Shown: positions 32,412 to 41,801 of the stretch, piece by piece
Layout of the letters: every line of letters begins with the position of its first letter
How positions within the stretch are numbered: position 1 is the stretch's first letter
Origin: Bradyrhizobium nanningense
Lineage (GTDB): Bacteria > Pseudomonadota > Alphaproteobacteria > Rhizobiales > Xanthobacteraceae
Assembly (NCBI RefSeq): GCF_004114535.1
Contig: NZ_LBJC01000082.1
Coordinates: forward strand, 94,501-158,500
Direction of reading: 5' to 3'
DNA: 64,000 nucleotides
The notes under the pieces: generated by a model
What the model was told of the DNA's origin: nothing
The model's input: only the letters and a program-made list of their open reading frames with translations
Database searches by the model: none
Translations under genes and position numbers: made by a program

Positions 32412-33473
32412 ATGAACGCAAAAACCGACACCGCACAATCCTCGGCCGAGGCCCTGCGCTATCCCTGGGACCAGCATCCCGGCCACGATCAAATCGTCGA
32501 GGTCAGACCCGGCGTGTTGTGGGCGCGGCTGAAGCTGCCGTTCCGCCTCAACCACGTGAACATCTACCTGCTCGCCGACGGCGACGGCTACGCGATGGTG
32601 GATACCGGCTTCGGCAACGAGGAGACGATCGAGGCCTGGACGAAGCTGTTCGACGGACCGCTGAAGGGCGTCACCATCACGCGCCTGATCGTCACCCACT
32701 CCCACCCCGACCATGTCGGACTTGCGGGCTGGGTCGTCGAGCGGTTCAATTGCCCGCTGGTGATGTCGCAGGTCGAGTATCTGCAATCGGTCTATCACCA
32801 GAACCGCGGCACCGCGGAGCGGCAGGAAGCGCAGCGGCTGTTCTTCCGCCGCCACGGCATGGACGAGTCGCTCACCGAAAAGCTGCTGGGCCGCGGCCAG
32901 GATTATCTCAAGCGCGTCTCGGTGCTGCCGCCCTCCTACCGCCGCATCTCCCATGGCGAGGACGTCGTGATCGGCACGCGCCGCTTCAAGGTGATCACCG
33001 GCGGCGGCCACGCGCTCGACCAGGTGATGCTGTATTGCGCCGACGACAAGCTGTTCCTTTCCGCCGACCAGGTGCTGAGCAAGATCTCGCCCAATGTCAG
33101 CGTCTGGGCGGTCGAGCCCGACCAGAACTCGCTCGGCGAATATCTGGCCTCGCTCGCCAGCCTCACCACGACGCTGCCCTATGACGTGCTGGTGCTGCCC
33201 GGCCACGGCGTACCGTTCTACGGACTGAAGACCCGCATCAAGCAGCTCGCCGACCACCATGAGGAGCGCTGCCGTCTGATCGCGGAAGCCTGCCGCGAGG
33301 TGCCGCAGACCTCGCGCGCTTTGGTGCCCGTGGTGTTCAACAAGCACGTGCTCGACGAGCACCAGATGGGCTTCGCCGCCGGCGAGTTGGTCGCTCACGT
33401 CAACTACATGATCGTCGAAGGCCGGCTGACCGCGGAGACGAAGGACGGCGTGCTGCAATTCCGGACGACGTAA
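32412..33473 (+). CDS. MBL-fold metallo-hydrolase
   Basis: A 353-residue metallo-beta-lactamase-fold hydrolase. The metal motif THSHPDHVG (about residues 95-103) has the H-x-H-x-D-H form; later metal ligands lie in GGGHALDQ (about 198) and LPGHG (about 260). The extra C-terminal helical region is typical of the larger LACTB2/RNase-Z-unrelated group. The substrate is unknown; thioesters and lactones are possible. It converges on the AroQ-like gene. Confidence 0.85.
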   Translation: MNAKTDTAQSSAEALRYPWDQHPGHDQIVEVRPGVLWARLKLPFRLNHVNIYLLADGDGYAMVDTGFGNEETIEAWTKLFDGPLKGVTITRLIVTHSHPDHVGLAGWVVERFNCPLVMSQVEYLQSVYHQNRGTAERQEAQRLFFRRHGMDESLTEKLLGRGQDYLKRVSVLPPSYRRISHGEDVVIGTRRFKVITGGGHALDQVMLYCADDKLFLSADQVLSKISPNVSVWAVEPDQNSLGEYLASLASLTTTLPYDVLVLPGHGVPFYGLKTRIKQLADHHEERCRLIAEACREVPQTSRALVPVVFNKHVLDEHQMGFAAGELVAHVNYMIVEGRLTAETKDGVLQFRTT

Positions 33474-33481
33474 TGTATTCG

Positions 33482-33506
33482 CCTCTCCCCGCAAGCGGGG
33501 CGAGGG
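33482..33506. repeat. short palindromic repeat between convergent genes
   Basis: Arms CCCCGC and GCGGGG around AA, with partly matching CTCT and CGAG flanks. It is a single-hairpin relative of the element at 23626-23749. Confidence 0.6.
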
Positions 33507-33514
33507 AGCAGATC

Positions 33515-33946
33515 TCACTTCATGTTCGCGATCGCGTGCAGCGCCGCGATGTAGCCGAATGGTCCGAGGCCACAGATCACCCCGGTCGCCACGAACGAGA
33601 TCTTGGAGTGGCGGTGATATTCGTCGCGGGCGTGGATGTTGGAGATGTGGACTTCCAGCACCGGGCCTTCGAACGTCTTGATTGCGTCCATGATCGCGAC
33701 CGAGGTGAAGGAGAAGCCGGCCGGATTGATGACGATGGCGTCGGCATCGTGCCTTGCCGACTGGATCAGGTCGACGAGCACGCCTTCATGGTTGGACTGG
33801 TGGAAGGCGAGCTTGAGCCCGAGCTTGGCCGCCGCGTCCTCGCAGCTCGCGTTGACCTCCGCGAGCGTCGTCGTGCCATAGATATGCGGCTCGCGGATGC
33901 CGAGCATATTGAGGTTGGGACCGTTGAGGATCATGACACGTTTCAT
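33515..33946 (-). CDS. type II 3-dehydroquinate dehydratase-like protein (AroQ paralogue)
   Basis: A 143-residue protein with the full AroQ fold pattern: NGPNLNMLGIREP with Arg18, Tyr23 in HIYG, QSNHEG, Asn74 in VINPA, His100 in LEVHISN and GLGPFGYIAAL. Two residues that bind substrate in type II dehydroquinases differ: the His of the usual THTSVA motif is Phe80 (GFSFTSVA), and the first Arg of the FRRHS/FRHHS motif is His111 (EYHRHS). It may be a divergent paralogue with altered substrate rather than the shikimate-pathway enzyme. It is divergent from hemA. Confidence 0.75.
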   Translation of the reverse strand: MKRVMILNGPNLNMLGIREPHIYGTTTLAEVNASCEDAAAKLGLKLAFHQSNHEGVLVDLIQSARHDADAIVINPAGFSFTSVAIMDAIKTFEGPVLEVHISNIHARDEYHRHSKISFVATGVICGLGPFGYIAALHAIANMK

Positions 33947-34256
33947 CAGGCGTCCTTTCGCATGAGCTTGCCGGGCGCCGATCCGCGCCCATCGGCGCGA
34001 CCGGCCCAGCCATCATGAACGCAGCGCGCCCCATGGACAAAATGTCCAAGCCAGCTGCAGCGGTCTCCGGCTTCCCCGGGCGCGCCGGCGGGCAAGTGGT
34101 AGGCGTTTGATCCACATCAACTATCGCCCGCGAGACGCCGCTATCAATATACCCGCGCGGCTCGCCACAAATGTGTGCTGGCGCATAGACATTGGAGCTG
34201 GAAAAGCTCTAAAAACGAGTGGCCGCCGTGGCCGGGTTCCGTTGCAGGTTTTGCCG
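33947..34256. other. shared promoter region of the AroQ-like gene and hemA
   Basis: 310 bp between divergent genes with no further gene. It contains the FixK-type box at 34107-34120. A plausible -10 (TATCAA, 34142-34147) sits where a class II FixK promoter would place it, predicting a hemA transcript start near 34154 and a leader of about 100 nt. Confidence 0.6.
34107..34120 (+). promoter_or_regulatory. FixK/FNR-type box upstream of hemA
   Basis: A perfect TTGAT-CCAC-ATCAA, 137 bp before the hemA start. Low-oxygen induction of hemA through FNR/FixK-type regulators is known in Bradyrhizobium, in line with the heme demand of microaerobic respiration and symbiosis. Confidence 0.85.
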
Positions 34257-35486
34257 ATGGATTACAACCAGTTCTTCGATTCCGCCCTCGATCGTCTCCA
34301 CGCCGAGCGGCGCTACCGCGTGTTCGCCGACCTCGAGCGCACGGCCGGCCGATTCCCGCACGCGGTCTGGCACTCGCCCAAGGGCAAGCGCGACGTCGTG
34401 ATCTGGTGCTCCAACGATTATCTCGGCATGGGCCAGCACCCGAAGGTGGTCGGCGCCATGGTCGAGACCGCGACCCGTGTCGGCACCGGTGCCGGCGGCA
34501 CCCGCAACATCGCCGGCACGCATCATCCGCTGGTCCAGCTCGAGGCCGAGCTCGCCGATCTCCACGGCAAGGAAGCCGCGCTGCTGTTCACCTCGGGCTA
34601 TGTCTCGAACCAGACCGGCATCCCGACCATCGCAAAGCTCATTCCGAACTGTCTCATCCTGTCGGACGAGCTCAACCACAATTCGATGATCGAGGGCATC
34701 CGCCAGTCGGGCTGCGAGCGGGTCGTGTTCCGCCACAACGATCTGGCGCATCTCGAGGAGCTGTTGAAAGCGGCCGACCCGAACCGGCCGAAGCTGATCG
34801 TCTGCGAGAGCCTCTATTCCATGGACGGCGACGTCGCCCCGCTCGCCAAGATCTGCGATCTCGCCGAGAAGTACGGCGCGATGACCTATGTCGACGAGGT
34901 CCACGCCGTCGGCATGTACGGCCCGCGCGGCGGCGGCATCGCCGAGCGTGACGGCGTCATGCACCGCATCGACGTTCTCGAAGGCACGCTCGCCAAGGCG
35001 TTCGGCTGCCTCGGCGGCTACATCGCCGCCAACGGCCAGATCATCGATGCCGTGCGCTCCTATGCGCCGGGCTTCATCTTCACCACCGCGCTGCCGCCGG
35101 CGATCTGCTCGGCCGCGACCGCCGCGATCAAGCATCTGAAGACCTCGAACTGGGAGCGCGAGCGCCACCAGGACCGCGCCGCCCGCGTCAAGGCGATCCT
35201 CAACGCCGCCGGCCTGCCGGTGATGTCGAGCGATACCCATATCGTGCCGCTGTTCGTCGGCGATCCCGAGAAATGCAAGCAGGCGTCCGACCTGCTACTC
35301 GAGGAGCACGGCATCTACATCCAGCCGATCAACTATCCGACGGTCGCCAAGGGCAGCGAGCGGCTGCGAATCACGCCCTCGCCCTATCACGACGACGGCC
35401 TGATCGATCAGCTCGCCGAAGCCCTGCTGCAAGTGTGGGACCGTCTCGGCCTGCCGCTGCGCGAGAAGTCGCTGGCGGCGGAGTAG
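34257..35486 (+). CDS. hemA: 5-aminolevulinate synthase
   Basis: A 409-residue PLP enzyme, the length known for rhizobial ALA synthase. It condenses glycine and succinyl-CoA to 5-aminolevulinate, the first step of heme synthesis by the C4 pathway. Family motifs include WCSNDYLGMGQHP, GTGAGGTRNIAGTHHPLVQLE, DEVHAVGMYGPRGGG and EGTLAKAFGCLGGYI with the PLP lysine. The short N-terminus shows no mitochondrial-like presequence. A FixK-type box upstream suggests low-oxygen activation. The ATG at 34257 (MDYNQFFDSALD) matches the family start; upstream open frame is leader. Confidence 0.96.
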   Translation: MDYNQFFDSALDRLHAERRYRVFADLERTAGRFPHAVWHSPKGKRDVVIWCSNDYLGMGQHPKVVGAMVETATRVGTGAGGTRNIAGTHHPLVQLEAELADLHGKEAALLFTSGYVSNQTGIPTIAKLIPNCLILSDELNHNSMIEGIRQSGCERVVFRHNDLAHLEELLKAADPNRPKLIVCESLYSMDGDVAPLAKICDLAEKYGAMTYVDEVHAVGMYGPRGGGIAERDGVMHRIDVLEGTLAKAFGCLGGYIAANGQIIDAVRSYAPGFIFTTALPPAICSAATAAIKHLKTSNWERERHQDRAARVKAILNAAGLPVMSSDTHIVPLFVGDPEKCKQASDLLLEEHGIYIQPINYPTVAKGSERLRITPSPYHDDGLIDQLAEALLQVWDRLGLPLREKSLAAE

Positions 35487-35676
35487 GCTGTTCGCCTCTC
35501 CTTAGAGCCAACTTCTATCGAGCCCGTGGCTGGGCGAGGGTCAGAGAGGGGGGTGCCACACGGGGACTGCCTCGGCGCCCTTCAGGCAACGCGCTTAACG
35601 ACAACCCCAGTTCCCGCCCCAGCCCGGCATTTCGCTGTCGCCTCCACCCGTCCAACGCGCTAGGTTTGCAGGGAAA

Positions 35677-38600
35677 ATGAGCTTGGGCGCCGCTAGCGCC
35701 CTTTCGAGAAGCGCGCTCGCCATGCTGCACGACTGGGGCGTGATCGCCGCCGCCTTCGGCTATATCGGCTTTCTGTTTCTGGTGGCGAGCCATGGCGACC
35801 GCCGCTCGCCGGCCGGGCGTGGGCGTGCCTCCGGGCTGATCTATCCGCTGTCGCTGGCGATCTACTGCACCTCCTGGACCTTCTTCGGCTCGGTCGGCTT
35901 TGCCACCCGCACCTCGACCGACTTCCTCGCCATCTATGTCGGCCCGATCCTGATGATCGGCCTCGGCGCCGGCGTTCTGCGCCGCGTGATCCAGCTCGCG
36001 AAAGCCCACAACATCACCTCGATCGCCGACTTCATCGGAGCCCGCTACGGCAAGAGCCAGGCGGTGGCGGCCACCGTCGCCGGAATCGCGATCATCGGCT
36101 CGGTGCCCTACATCGCGCTCCAGCTCAAGGCGGTCGCCTCCTCGCTGGAGACGATCCTGAGCGAAGACCAGGCCTTCTCCCACATCCCGATCGTCGGCGA
36201 CGTGGCGCTGATGGTGACGCTGGCGATGGCGGCCTTCGCCGTGCTGTTCGGCACCCGGCAGACCGACGCCACCGAGCACCAGCACGGCCTGATGCTGGCG
36301 GTTGCGACCGAATCCATCGTCAAGCTGGTCGCCTTCCTCGCCGCCGGCATCTTCGTCACCTTCTGGATGTTCTCGCCGCACGAACTGATCGAGCGCGCCA
36401 TGAAGACGCCGGAGGCGGTGCGCGCCATCAACTATTCGCCGTCGATCGGCAACTTCCTGACCATGACGCTGCTGTCGCTGTGCGCGATCATGCTGCTGCC
36501 GCGCCAGTTCCACGTCAGTGTGGTCGAGAACTCCAGCGATGCCGAGGTCGGCCGCGCGCGCTGGCTGTTTCCGCTCTACCTCGTCGCCATCAATCTGTTC
36601 GTGATCCCGATCGCGCTCGCCGGCCTCGTCACCTTCCCATTCGGCGTGGCCGACCCCGATATGTACGTGCTGGCGTTGCCGATGGAGGGAGGTGCGGATC
36701 TGCTCAGCGTCGCCGTGTTCGTCGGCGGCCTGTCGGCGGCAACCGCGATGGTGATCGTCGAATGCGTCGCGCTCTCCATCATGGTCTCGAACGACCTCGT
36801 GGTGCCCCTGGTGCTGCAGCGACGGCCGGAGGGGCGCACCGGCGGCGCCGATTTCAGCAACTTCCTGCTGCGCTCGCGGCGGCTGGCGATCTTCGCCATC
36901 ATGGTGATGGCCTATTTCTATTACCGCGCGCTCGGCAACACCCAGCTCGCGGCGATCGGCCTGCTCTCCTTTGCCGCCATCGCCCAGCTTGCACCGAGCT
37001 TCTTCGGCGGATTGTTGTGGCGGCGCGCCACCGCGCGCGGCGCGATCGGCGGCATGCTGGTCGGCTTCGCGGTGTGGCTCTACACGCTGTTCATACCGAG
37101 CTTCATGGATTCCTCGACATCAGGCATCCTGCTGCTTCAGCACGGCCCGTTCGGCATCGAGGCACTACGGCCGCAGGCGCTGTTCGGCGCCGATCTGCCG
37201 CCGCTGATGCACGGCGTCATCTGGTCGCTGTCGCTCAACATCCTGACCTATGTGCTGCTGTCGCTGGCACGAAGGCCCTCATCCATCGAGCTGTTGCAGG
37301 CCGATCTGTTCGTGCCCAATACGCTCGCGCCGATCTCCCCGAGTTTCCGCCGCTGGCGCACCACCGTCACCGTGCAGGACATCCAGACCACGGTGGCGCA
37401 ATATCTCGGACCCGACCGTGCGCGGCATTCCTTCGAGGCATTCTCCGCACGGCGTAATTTGCGGCTGGAGCCCGGAGCCCCCGCCGATTTCGAGCTGTTG
37501 CAGCACGCCGAGCACCTGATCGCCTCCTCGATTGGAGCTGCCTCCTCCCGCCTCGTGATGTCGCTGCTGCTGCGCAAGCGCACGGTCTCGGCCAGGGCCG
37601 CACTCAAGCTGCTCGACGATTCACACGCGGCGCTGCATTTCAACCGCGAGATCCTGCAGACCGCGCTCAACCACGTGCGCCAGGGCATTGCCGTGTTCGA
37701 TGCCGACCTGCAGCTGATCTGCTCCAACCGGCAGTTCGGCGATCTCCTCAATGTGCCCCCGCACATCGTCCAGTTCGGCACGCCCCTGCGCGAGATCCTG
37801 GAATTCATGGGCGTGAGCGATCCCGACCATCAGGCCGACCGTGAGGCGATGATCGAGCAGCGGCTCATAGCCTACACCACCGACAGCGAGCCGTATCTCG
37901 AACGCCTGCCGGAACGCCACATGGTGATCGAAGTGCTCACCAACCGCATGCCCGGCGGCGGCTTCGTCATCACGTTCACCGATGTCACGCCTAGCTTCGA
38001 GGCGGCGGAGGCTCTGGAGCGCGCCAACGCGACGCTGGAAAAGCGCGTGCGCGACCGCACGGAGGAGCTGACGCGGCTGAATTCCGAGCTGGCCCTGGCC
38101 AAGAGCACGGCCGAAGACGCCAGCATCTCCAAGACCCGCTTCCTCGCCGCCGCGAGCCACGATATTCTCCAGCCGCTGAACGCGGCGCGGCTCTATGTCA
38201 CGAGCCTGGTCGAGCGCCAGCACAGCGGCGAGGAGACCCGGCTGGTCGAGAACATCGACGAATCGCTGCAGGCGATCGAAGAGATCCTCGGCGCGCTCTT
38301 GGACATCTCGCGCCTGGACGCCGGCGCGATGACGACCTCGATCTCGAGCTTCAAGATGGCCGATCTGATGCGCTCGCTGGAGATCGAGTTCGCGCCGATC
38401 GCGCGCGCCAAGAACCTAGAGCTCACCTTCGTGCCCTGCTCGCTGCCGGTCGAGTCGGATCGGCTCCTGCTGCGGCGCCTGCTGCAGAACCTGATCTCGA
38501 ATGCGATCAAATACACCCCGCGCGGCCGCGTACTGGTCGGCTGTCGCCGCCAGGGCCCTTCGCTCAAGATCTGCGTCTACGACACCGGCGTCGGCATCCC

Positions 38601-39231
38601 GCCGGTCAAGCGCGGCGAGATCTTCAAGGAATTCCACCGCCTTGAGCAGGGCGCGCGGATCGCGCGCGGGCTGGGGCTCGGCCTCTCGATCGTCGAACGG
38701 CTGGCGCGGGTGCTCAAGCATGGCATCGCCATCGACGGCAACAGAAGCGGCGGCTCGGTGTTCTCAGTGACGGTGCCGACGGCGAAGGCGATCACCCACA
38801 CCGCCGCCGTGACCAGCGCGACGCCGCTGGCGCGCACACCGATCTCGGGCGCGCTGATCGTCTGCATCGAGAATGACGCGGCGATCCTCGACGGCATGCG
38901 CACGCTGCTGAAAGCGTGGGACGCCGAGGTGATCGCGGTCGCCGATCCCGAAGGCGCGATCGCCGCGATCGAAACCGCCGGCCGCCGCGTCACCGGCCTG
39001 TTGGTCGACTACCATCTCGACCGCGGCAACGGCATCGCCGCCATCCGCGAGATCCGCCGCCGCTTCGGCGACGGCATTCCCGCGATCCTGATCACGGCCG
39101 ACCGCAGCCCCGCCGTGCAAATGGCTGCGCGCGACGAGAAGATCGCCGTGCTCAACAAGCCGGTGAAGCCGGCCTCGCTCCGCGCCCTGCTCGGCCAGTG
39201 GCGCACGCAGCAGATGGTGGCGGCGGAGTGA
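35677..39231 (+). CDS. SLC5-STAC-PAS hybrid sensor kinase (CrbS/MxtR type)
   Basis: A 1184-residue protein. Residues 15 to about 525 form a sodium:solute symporter (SLC5)-like domain of about 13 helices. Residues about 540-650 match a STAC linker (TVQDIQTTVAQYLGPDRA, then AEHLIASSIGAASSRLVM). A PAS domain (about 665-780) and a coiled coil lead to HisKA (AAASHDILQPLN, phospho-His 828), HATPase and a C-terminal receiver (Asp1111 in GLLVDYHLDRGNG). This is the architecture of CrbS/MxtR kinases controlling acetate use. A CrbR/ErdR-like regulator lies about 5 kb away. The start may instead be the ATG at 35722. Confidence 0.88.
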   Translation: MSLGAASALSRSALAMLHDWGVIAAAFGYIGFLFLVASHGDRRSPAGRGRASGLIYPLSLAIYCTSWTFFGSVGFATRTSTDFLAIYVGPILMIGLGAGVLRRVIQLAKAHNITSIADFIGARYGKSQAVAATVAGIAIIGSVPYIALQLKAVASSLETILSEDQAFSHIPIVGDVALMVTLAMAAFAVLFGTRQTDATEHQHGLMLAVATESIVKLVAFLAAGIFVTFWMFSPHELIERAMKTPEAVRAINYSPSIGNFLTMTLLSLCAIMLLPRQFHVSVVENSSDAEVGRARWLFPLYLVAINLFVIPIALAGLVTFPFGVADPDMYVLALPMEGGADLLSVAVFVGGLSAATAMVIVECVALSIMVSNDLVVPLVLQRRPEGRTGGADFSNFLLRSRRLAIFAIMVMAYFYYRALGNTQLAAIGLLSFAAIAQLAPSFFGGLLWRRATARGAIGGMLVGFAVWLYTLFIPSFMDSSTSGILLLQHGPFGIEALRPQALFGADLPPLMHGVIWSLSLNILTYVLLSLARRPSSIELLQADLFVPNTLAPISPSFRRWRTTVTVQDIQTTVAQYLGPDRARHSFEAFSARRNLRLEPGAPADFELLQHAEHLIASSIGAASSRLVMSLLLRKRTVSARAALKLLDDSHAALHFNREILQTALNHVRQGIAVFDADLQLICSNRQFGDLLNVPPHIVQFGTPLREILEFMGVSDPDHQADREAMIEQRLIAYTTDSEPYLERLPERHMVIEVLTNRMPGGGFVITFTDVTPSFEAAEALERANATLEKRVRDRTEELTRLNSELALAKSTAEDASISKTRFLAAASHDILQPLNAARLYVTSLVERQHSGEETRLVENIDESLQAIEEILGALLDISRLDAGAMTTSISSFKMADLMRSLEIEFAPIARAKNLELTFVPCSLPVESDRLLLRRLLQNLISNAIKYTPRGRVLVGCRRQGPSLKICVYDTGVGIPPVKRGEIFKEFHRLEQGARIARGLGLGLSIVERLARVLKHGIAIDGNRSGGSVFSVTVPTAKAITHTAAVTSATPLARTPISGALIVCIENDAAILDGMRTLLKAWDAEVIAVADPEGAIAAIETAGRRVTGLLVDYHLDRGNGIAAIREIRRRFGDGIPAILITADRSPAVQMAARDEKIAVLNKPVKPASLRALLGQWRTQQMVAAE

Positions 39232-39316
39232 AACGGGCTGCTTGAACGCCACCGGCCTCCGCAACCCAGGTCGCGCATCGCATATGACACTTTGCTCGAC
39301 CTGAGCGTGCGCCTCG

Positions 39317-39439
39317 TCCTTCGAGACGACCGCTTCGCGGTCTCCTCAGGATGAGGCTAAGCAGCATCACGGCTCTTTCAATCACAGCCGCGCACTCAAT
39401 CCTCATCCTGAGGGCCCGCCGAGGCGGGCGTCTCGAAGG
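39317..39439 (-). repeat. dispersed palindromic repeat, family B, copy 2
   Basis: An inverted copy of the element at 10732-10855, with the same TCCTTCGAGACG/CGTCTCGAAGGA ends and inner CTCAGGATGAGG/CCTCATCCTGAGG arms. It lies between two convergent genes. Confidence 0.85.
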
Positions 39440-39485
39440 ACGGCCACAGGCGAAATCGATCCCAGATGCGAGTGCCCCTGGCAAG

Positions 39486-40046
39486 TCAGGGCGCAAGCCG
39501 CGTGAAGACGTAGTCGCGGCTCTTGGCGCGAGCTTCGTGACACGCGAAGCAGGTGCGATGCTGCGCCTCGTCGACCGGCTTGCCATCGACGAAGCGGCCA
39601 AAACCCCAGCCGCCGGTCGCGGGATATCTTTTGGAATCCTTGACCATCACCTGGACCGTGGTGGCGGCGCCTGGAATTGTCGCAGATGCAAACTCCGGCG
39701 ACTGTTTCCGTTTCCAGGCACGCTTGACCAGAATGGTGCCGTCGGGGAACGGGAGCTTGCCGGCTTGATAGGCGTCGATGGCGGTCTGGTTGCCGACCAC
39801 GGCACGAAGCTCGTCGAGCGGCGCGGCTTCTTCGGCCGGCGCGATCAGCTCCCATTGCTTGTAACCCGGCGGAATGGTGACGCCGAAGATCGGCGAGGCG
39901 TCTGCCGTGTTTTGCGCAGGCCCCTCGGCGAGAGCGATCGAGACCAGATAGGGCACGCAAGTCAGCAGAACGACCAGAAGAAGCACGGCCAGCGTGATCA
40001 CCGTGACGTAGGATCGCTCATTCTTTTCAGGTTCGATGGATGGCAT
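39486..40046 (-). CDS. cytochrome P460-family protein
   Basis: A 186-residue exported c-type heme protein. A hydrophobic segment (about residues 14-38) serves as signal or membrane anchor. The domain follows (IPPGYKQWELIAPAEE, KRYPATGGWGFGRFVDG) and ends with the heme motif CFACH near the C-terminus, the layout of cytochrome P460. Known P460 proteins oxidise hydroxylamine or detoxify NO through a Lys- or other cross-linked heme; this cross-link cannot be judged here. It is downstream of the Tat-exported hydrolase on the same strand. Confidence 0.82.
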   Translation of the reverse strand: MPSIEPEKNERSYVTVITLAVLLLVVLLTCVPYLVSIALAEGPAQNTADASPIFGVTIPPGYKQWELIAPAEEAAPLDELRAVVGNQTAIDAYQAGKLPFPDGTILVKRAWKRKQSPEFASATIPGAATTVQVMVKDSKRYPATGGWGFGRFVDGKPVDEAQHRTCFACHEARAKSRDYVFTRLAP

Positions 40047-40117
40047 GACGTTTCTTCAAGCTGGGATCGCGAGACATCCCCGGTCCAGCCACGCTGGACC
40101 GAGGCACGAATGAACGA

Positions 40118-41146
40118 TCAGGCGCCGTCGGCGTCGATGACGGCCTTGGCAAAGGCCTGCGACGCTTCCTGCGGCAGATTGTGGCCGATGCCGCCGGTGA
40201 TCAGGCGATGCTCGAACCGGCCCGCGAACTTCTTGGCGAAGGCGCTGACATCGGGGTGCGGCGCGCCGTTGGCGTCGCCTTCCATCGTGATCGTCGGCAC
40301 CTCGATGACCGGCGCCGCAGCGAGCCTCTTTTCGAGATGCTCGTACTTCGCTTCGCCCTGGGCGAGCCCGAGCCGCCAGCGGTAGTTGTGGATCGTGATC
40401 GCGACATGATCCTTGTTGTCGAGCGCCGCTGCGCTTCGATTGAAGGTGGCGTCGTCGAACTTCCACTGCGGCGAGGCGAGCTTCCAGATCAGCTTGGCGA
40501 AATCGTGCGTGTACTTCTCGTATCCGGCCCGGCCGCGCTCGGTCGCGAAATAGAACTGATACCACCATTGCAGCTCCGCCTGCGGCGGCAGCGGCATGTT
40601 GCCGGCGGCTTGGCTTGAGATCAGATAACCGCTGACCGACACCAGCGCGCGGCAGCGCTCCGGCCACAGCGCGGCGATGATGTCGGCGGTGCGTGCGCCC
40701 CAGTCGAAGCCGGCGACGACGGCCTTCTTGATATCGAGCTTGTCCATCAGCGCGATGATGTCGGCGGCCATTGCGGCAGGCTCGCCGTTGCGCGGCGTCT
40801 CACTGGAGAGGAAGTGCGTCGAGCCGTAACCGCGCAGATAAGGGATGATCACGCGATAGCCAGCCTTTGCCAGGATCGGCGCGACGTCGACGAAGGCGTG
40901 AATGTCGTAGGGCCAGCCGTGCAGCAGGATCGCCACGGGACCGTTCGACGGCCCCGCCTCGGCAAAACCGACGTTGAGGACGCCGGCATCGATCTGCTTG
41001 ATCGTGCCGAAGGACGCTGTCGATCCGGATGATCCCGGCGCTTCCGTTTCGGCGCGCGCGAGGTCGATCACGCCGAGGCCGACGGCGACGGTTCCGGCGG
41101 CGACGCCGAAAAACTTGCGACGATGCTGGTCGATGATCTGCTTCAT
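40118..41146 (-). CDS. Tat-exported alpha/beta hydrolase, epoxide-hydrolase-like
   Basis: A 342-residue enzyme with a twin-arginine signal (HRRKFFGVAAGTVAVGLG). The alpha/beta-hydrolase core has the oxyanion motif LLHGWPYD, a nucleophile elbow GFDWGARTA with Asp (as in epoxide hydrolases and haloalkane dehalogenases), and a late His in GGIGHNLPQE. The Asp nucleophile argues against a serine esterase. The substrate is unknown. It lies between the P460 and Ohr genes on the same strand, so it may take part in an oxidative- or nitrosative-stress response. Confidence 0.85.
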   Translation of the reverse strand: MKQIIDQHRRKFFGVAAGTVAVGLGVIDLARAETEAPGSSGSTASFGTIKQIDAGVLNVGFAEAGPSNGPVAILLHGWPYDIHAFVDVAPILAKAGYRVIIPYLRGYGSTHFLSSETPRNGEPAAMAADIIALMDKLDIKKAVVAGFDWGARTADIIAALWPERCRALVSVSGYLISSQAAGNMPLPPQAELQWWYQFYFATERGRAGYEKYTHDFAKLIWKLASPQWKFDDATFNRSAAALDNKDHVAITIHNYRWRLGLAQGEAKYEHLEKRLAAAPVIEVPTITMEGDANGAPHPDVSAFAKKFAGRFEHRLITGGIGHNLPQEASQAFAKAVIDADGA

Positions 41147-41181
41147 GGTCGTGCTGCCTCTTGATGGTCGGTGCTGGTGCG

Positions 41182-41601
41182 TCAGATCAGTGCGACCGTG
41201 ACGTCGATGTTGCCGCGAACGGCCTTGGAATAGGGACAGGTCTGATGCGCATCATCGATGATGCCGCGTGCGATCTCAGGGTCGAGGCCCGGCAGGCTGA
41301 CATTGAGGCGTGCCCGGAGCGAATAGGCGCCGTCGTCGAGCACGAGATCGATCTCCGCGTCGATCGCGCATTTCCTGGGAAGGTCGATTTTCCGCTTCCG
41401 GGCTGCGATCTCCATCGCGCCTTCGAAGCAGGCCGACCATCCGGCGGCGAACAATTGCTCGGGATTGGTGCCGATGCCTGTGCCGCCCGGTGGCGACAGC
41501 TTGACGTCCAGGCGACCGTCGGAGCTGCGCGATATGCCGTCGTGCCGTCCGCCGCTGGTGTGGGTCCTGGCCGTGTAGAGTATCTTTGCCGCCTGGGTCA
41601 T
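41182..41601 (-). CDS. ohr: organic hydroperoxide resistance protein (Ohr/OsmC)
   Basis: A 139-residue Ohr-family thiol peroxidase reducing organic and lipid hydroperoxides. Both catalytic Cys are present: FAAGWSACFEGA and HQTCPYSKA, with the N-terminal Arg-containing stretch YTARTHTSGGRHDG. Ohr rather than OsmC is favoured by the SACFEGA context. Ohr genes are usually regulated by a MarR-type OhrR; none is nearby, and the divergent gene is a large STAND-type regulator. Confidence 0.9.
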   Translation of the reverse strand: MTQAAKILYTARTHTSGGRHDGISRSSDGRLDVKLSPPGGTGIGTNPEQLFAAGWSACFEGAMEIAARKRKIDLPRKCAIDAEIDLVLDDGAYSLRARLNVSLPGLDPEIARGIIDDAHQTCPYSKAVRGNIDVTVALI

Positions 41602-41801
41602 GAAGCTCTCCTTGCCGTCACGCCACTGACTAGCAGCGGCCGCGACGGCACACCCGTTTGGACTTGTGAGAAGTTGTGAGGTCTTGCCTGGCGCGCCTCA
41701 CAAAGGCCTGCATCCGCGGTCTGATGCCGATGCAGGAGCAGCCTTGCCGGAGCACGATCATCTGGCTATCGAATGCCTCTCGAAGGGACCAAGATTTCGC
41801 C

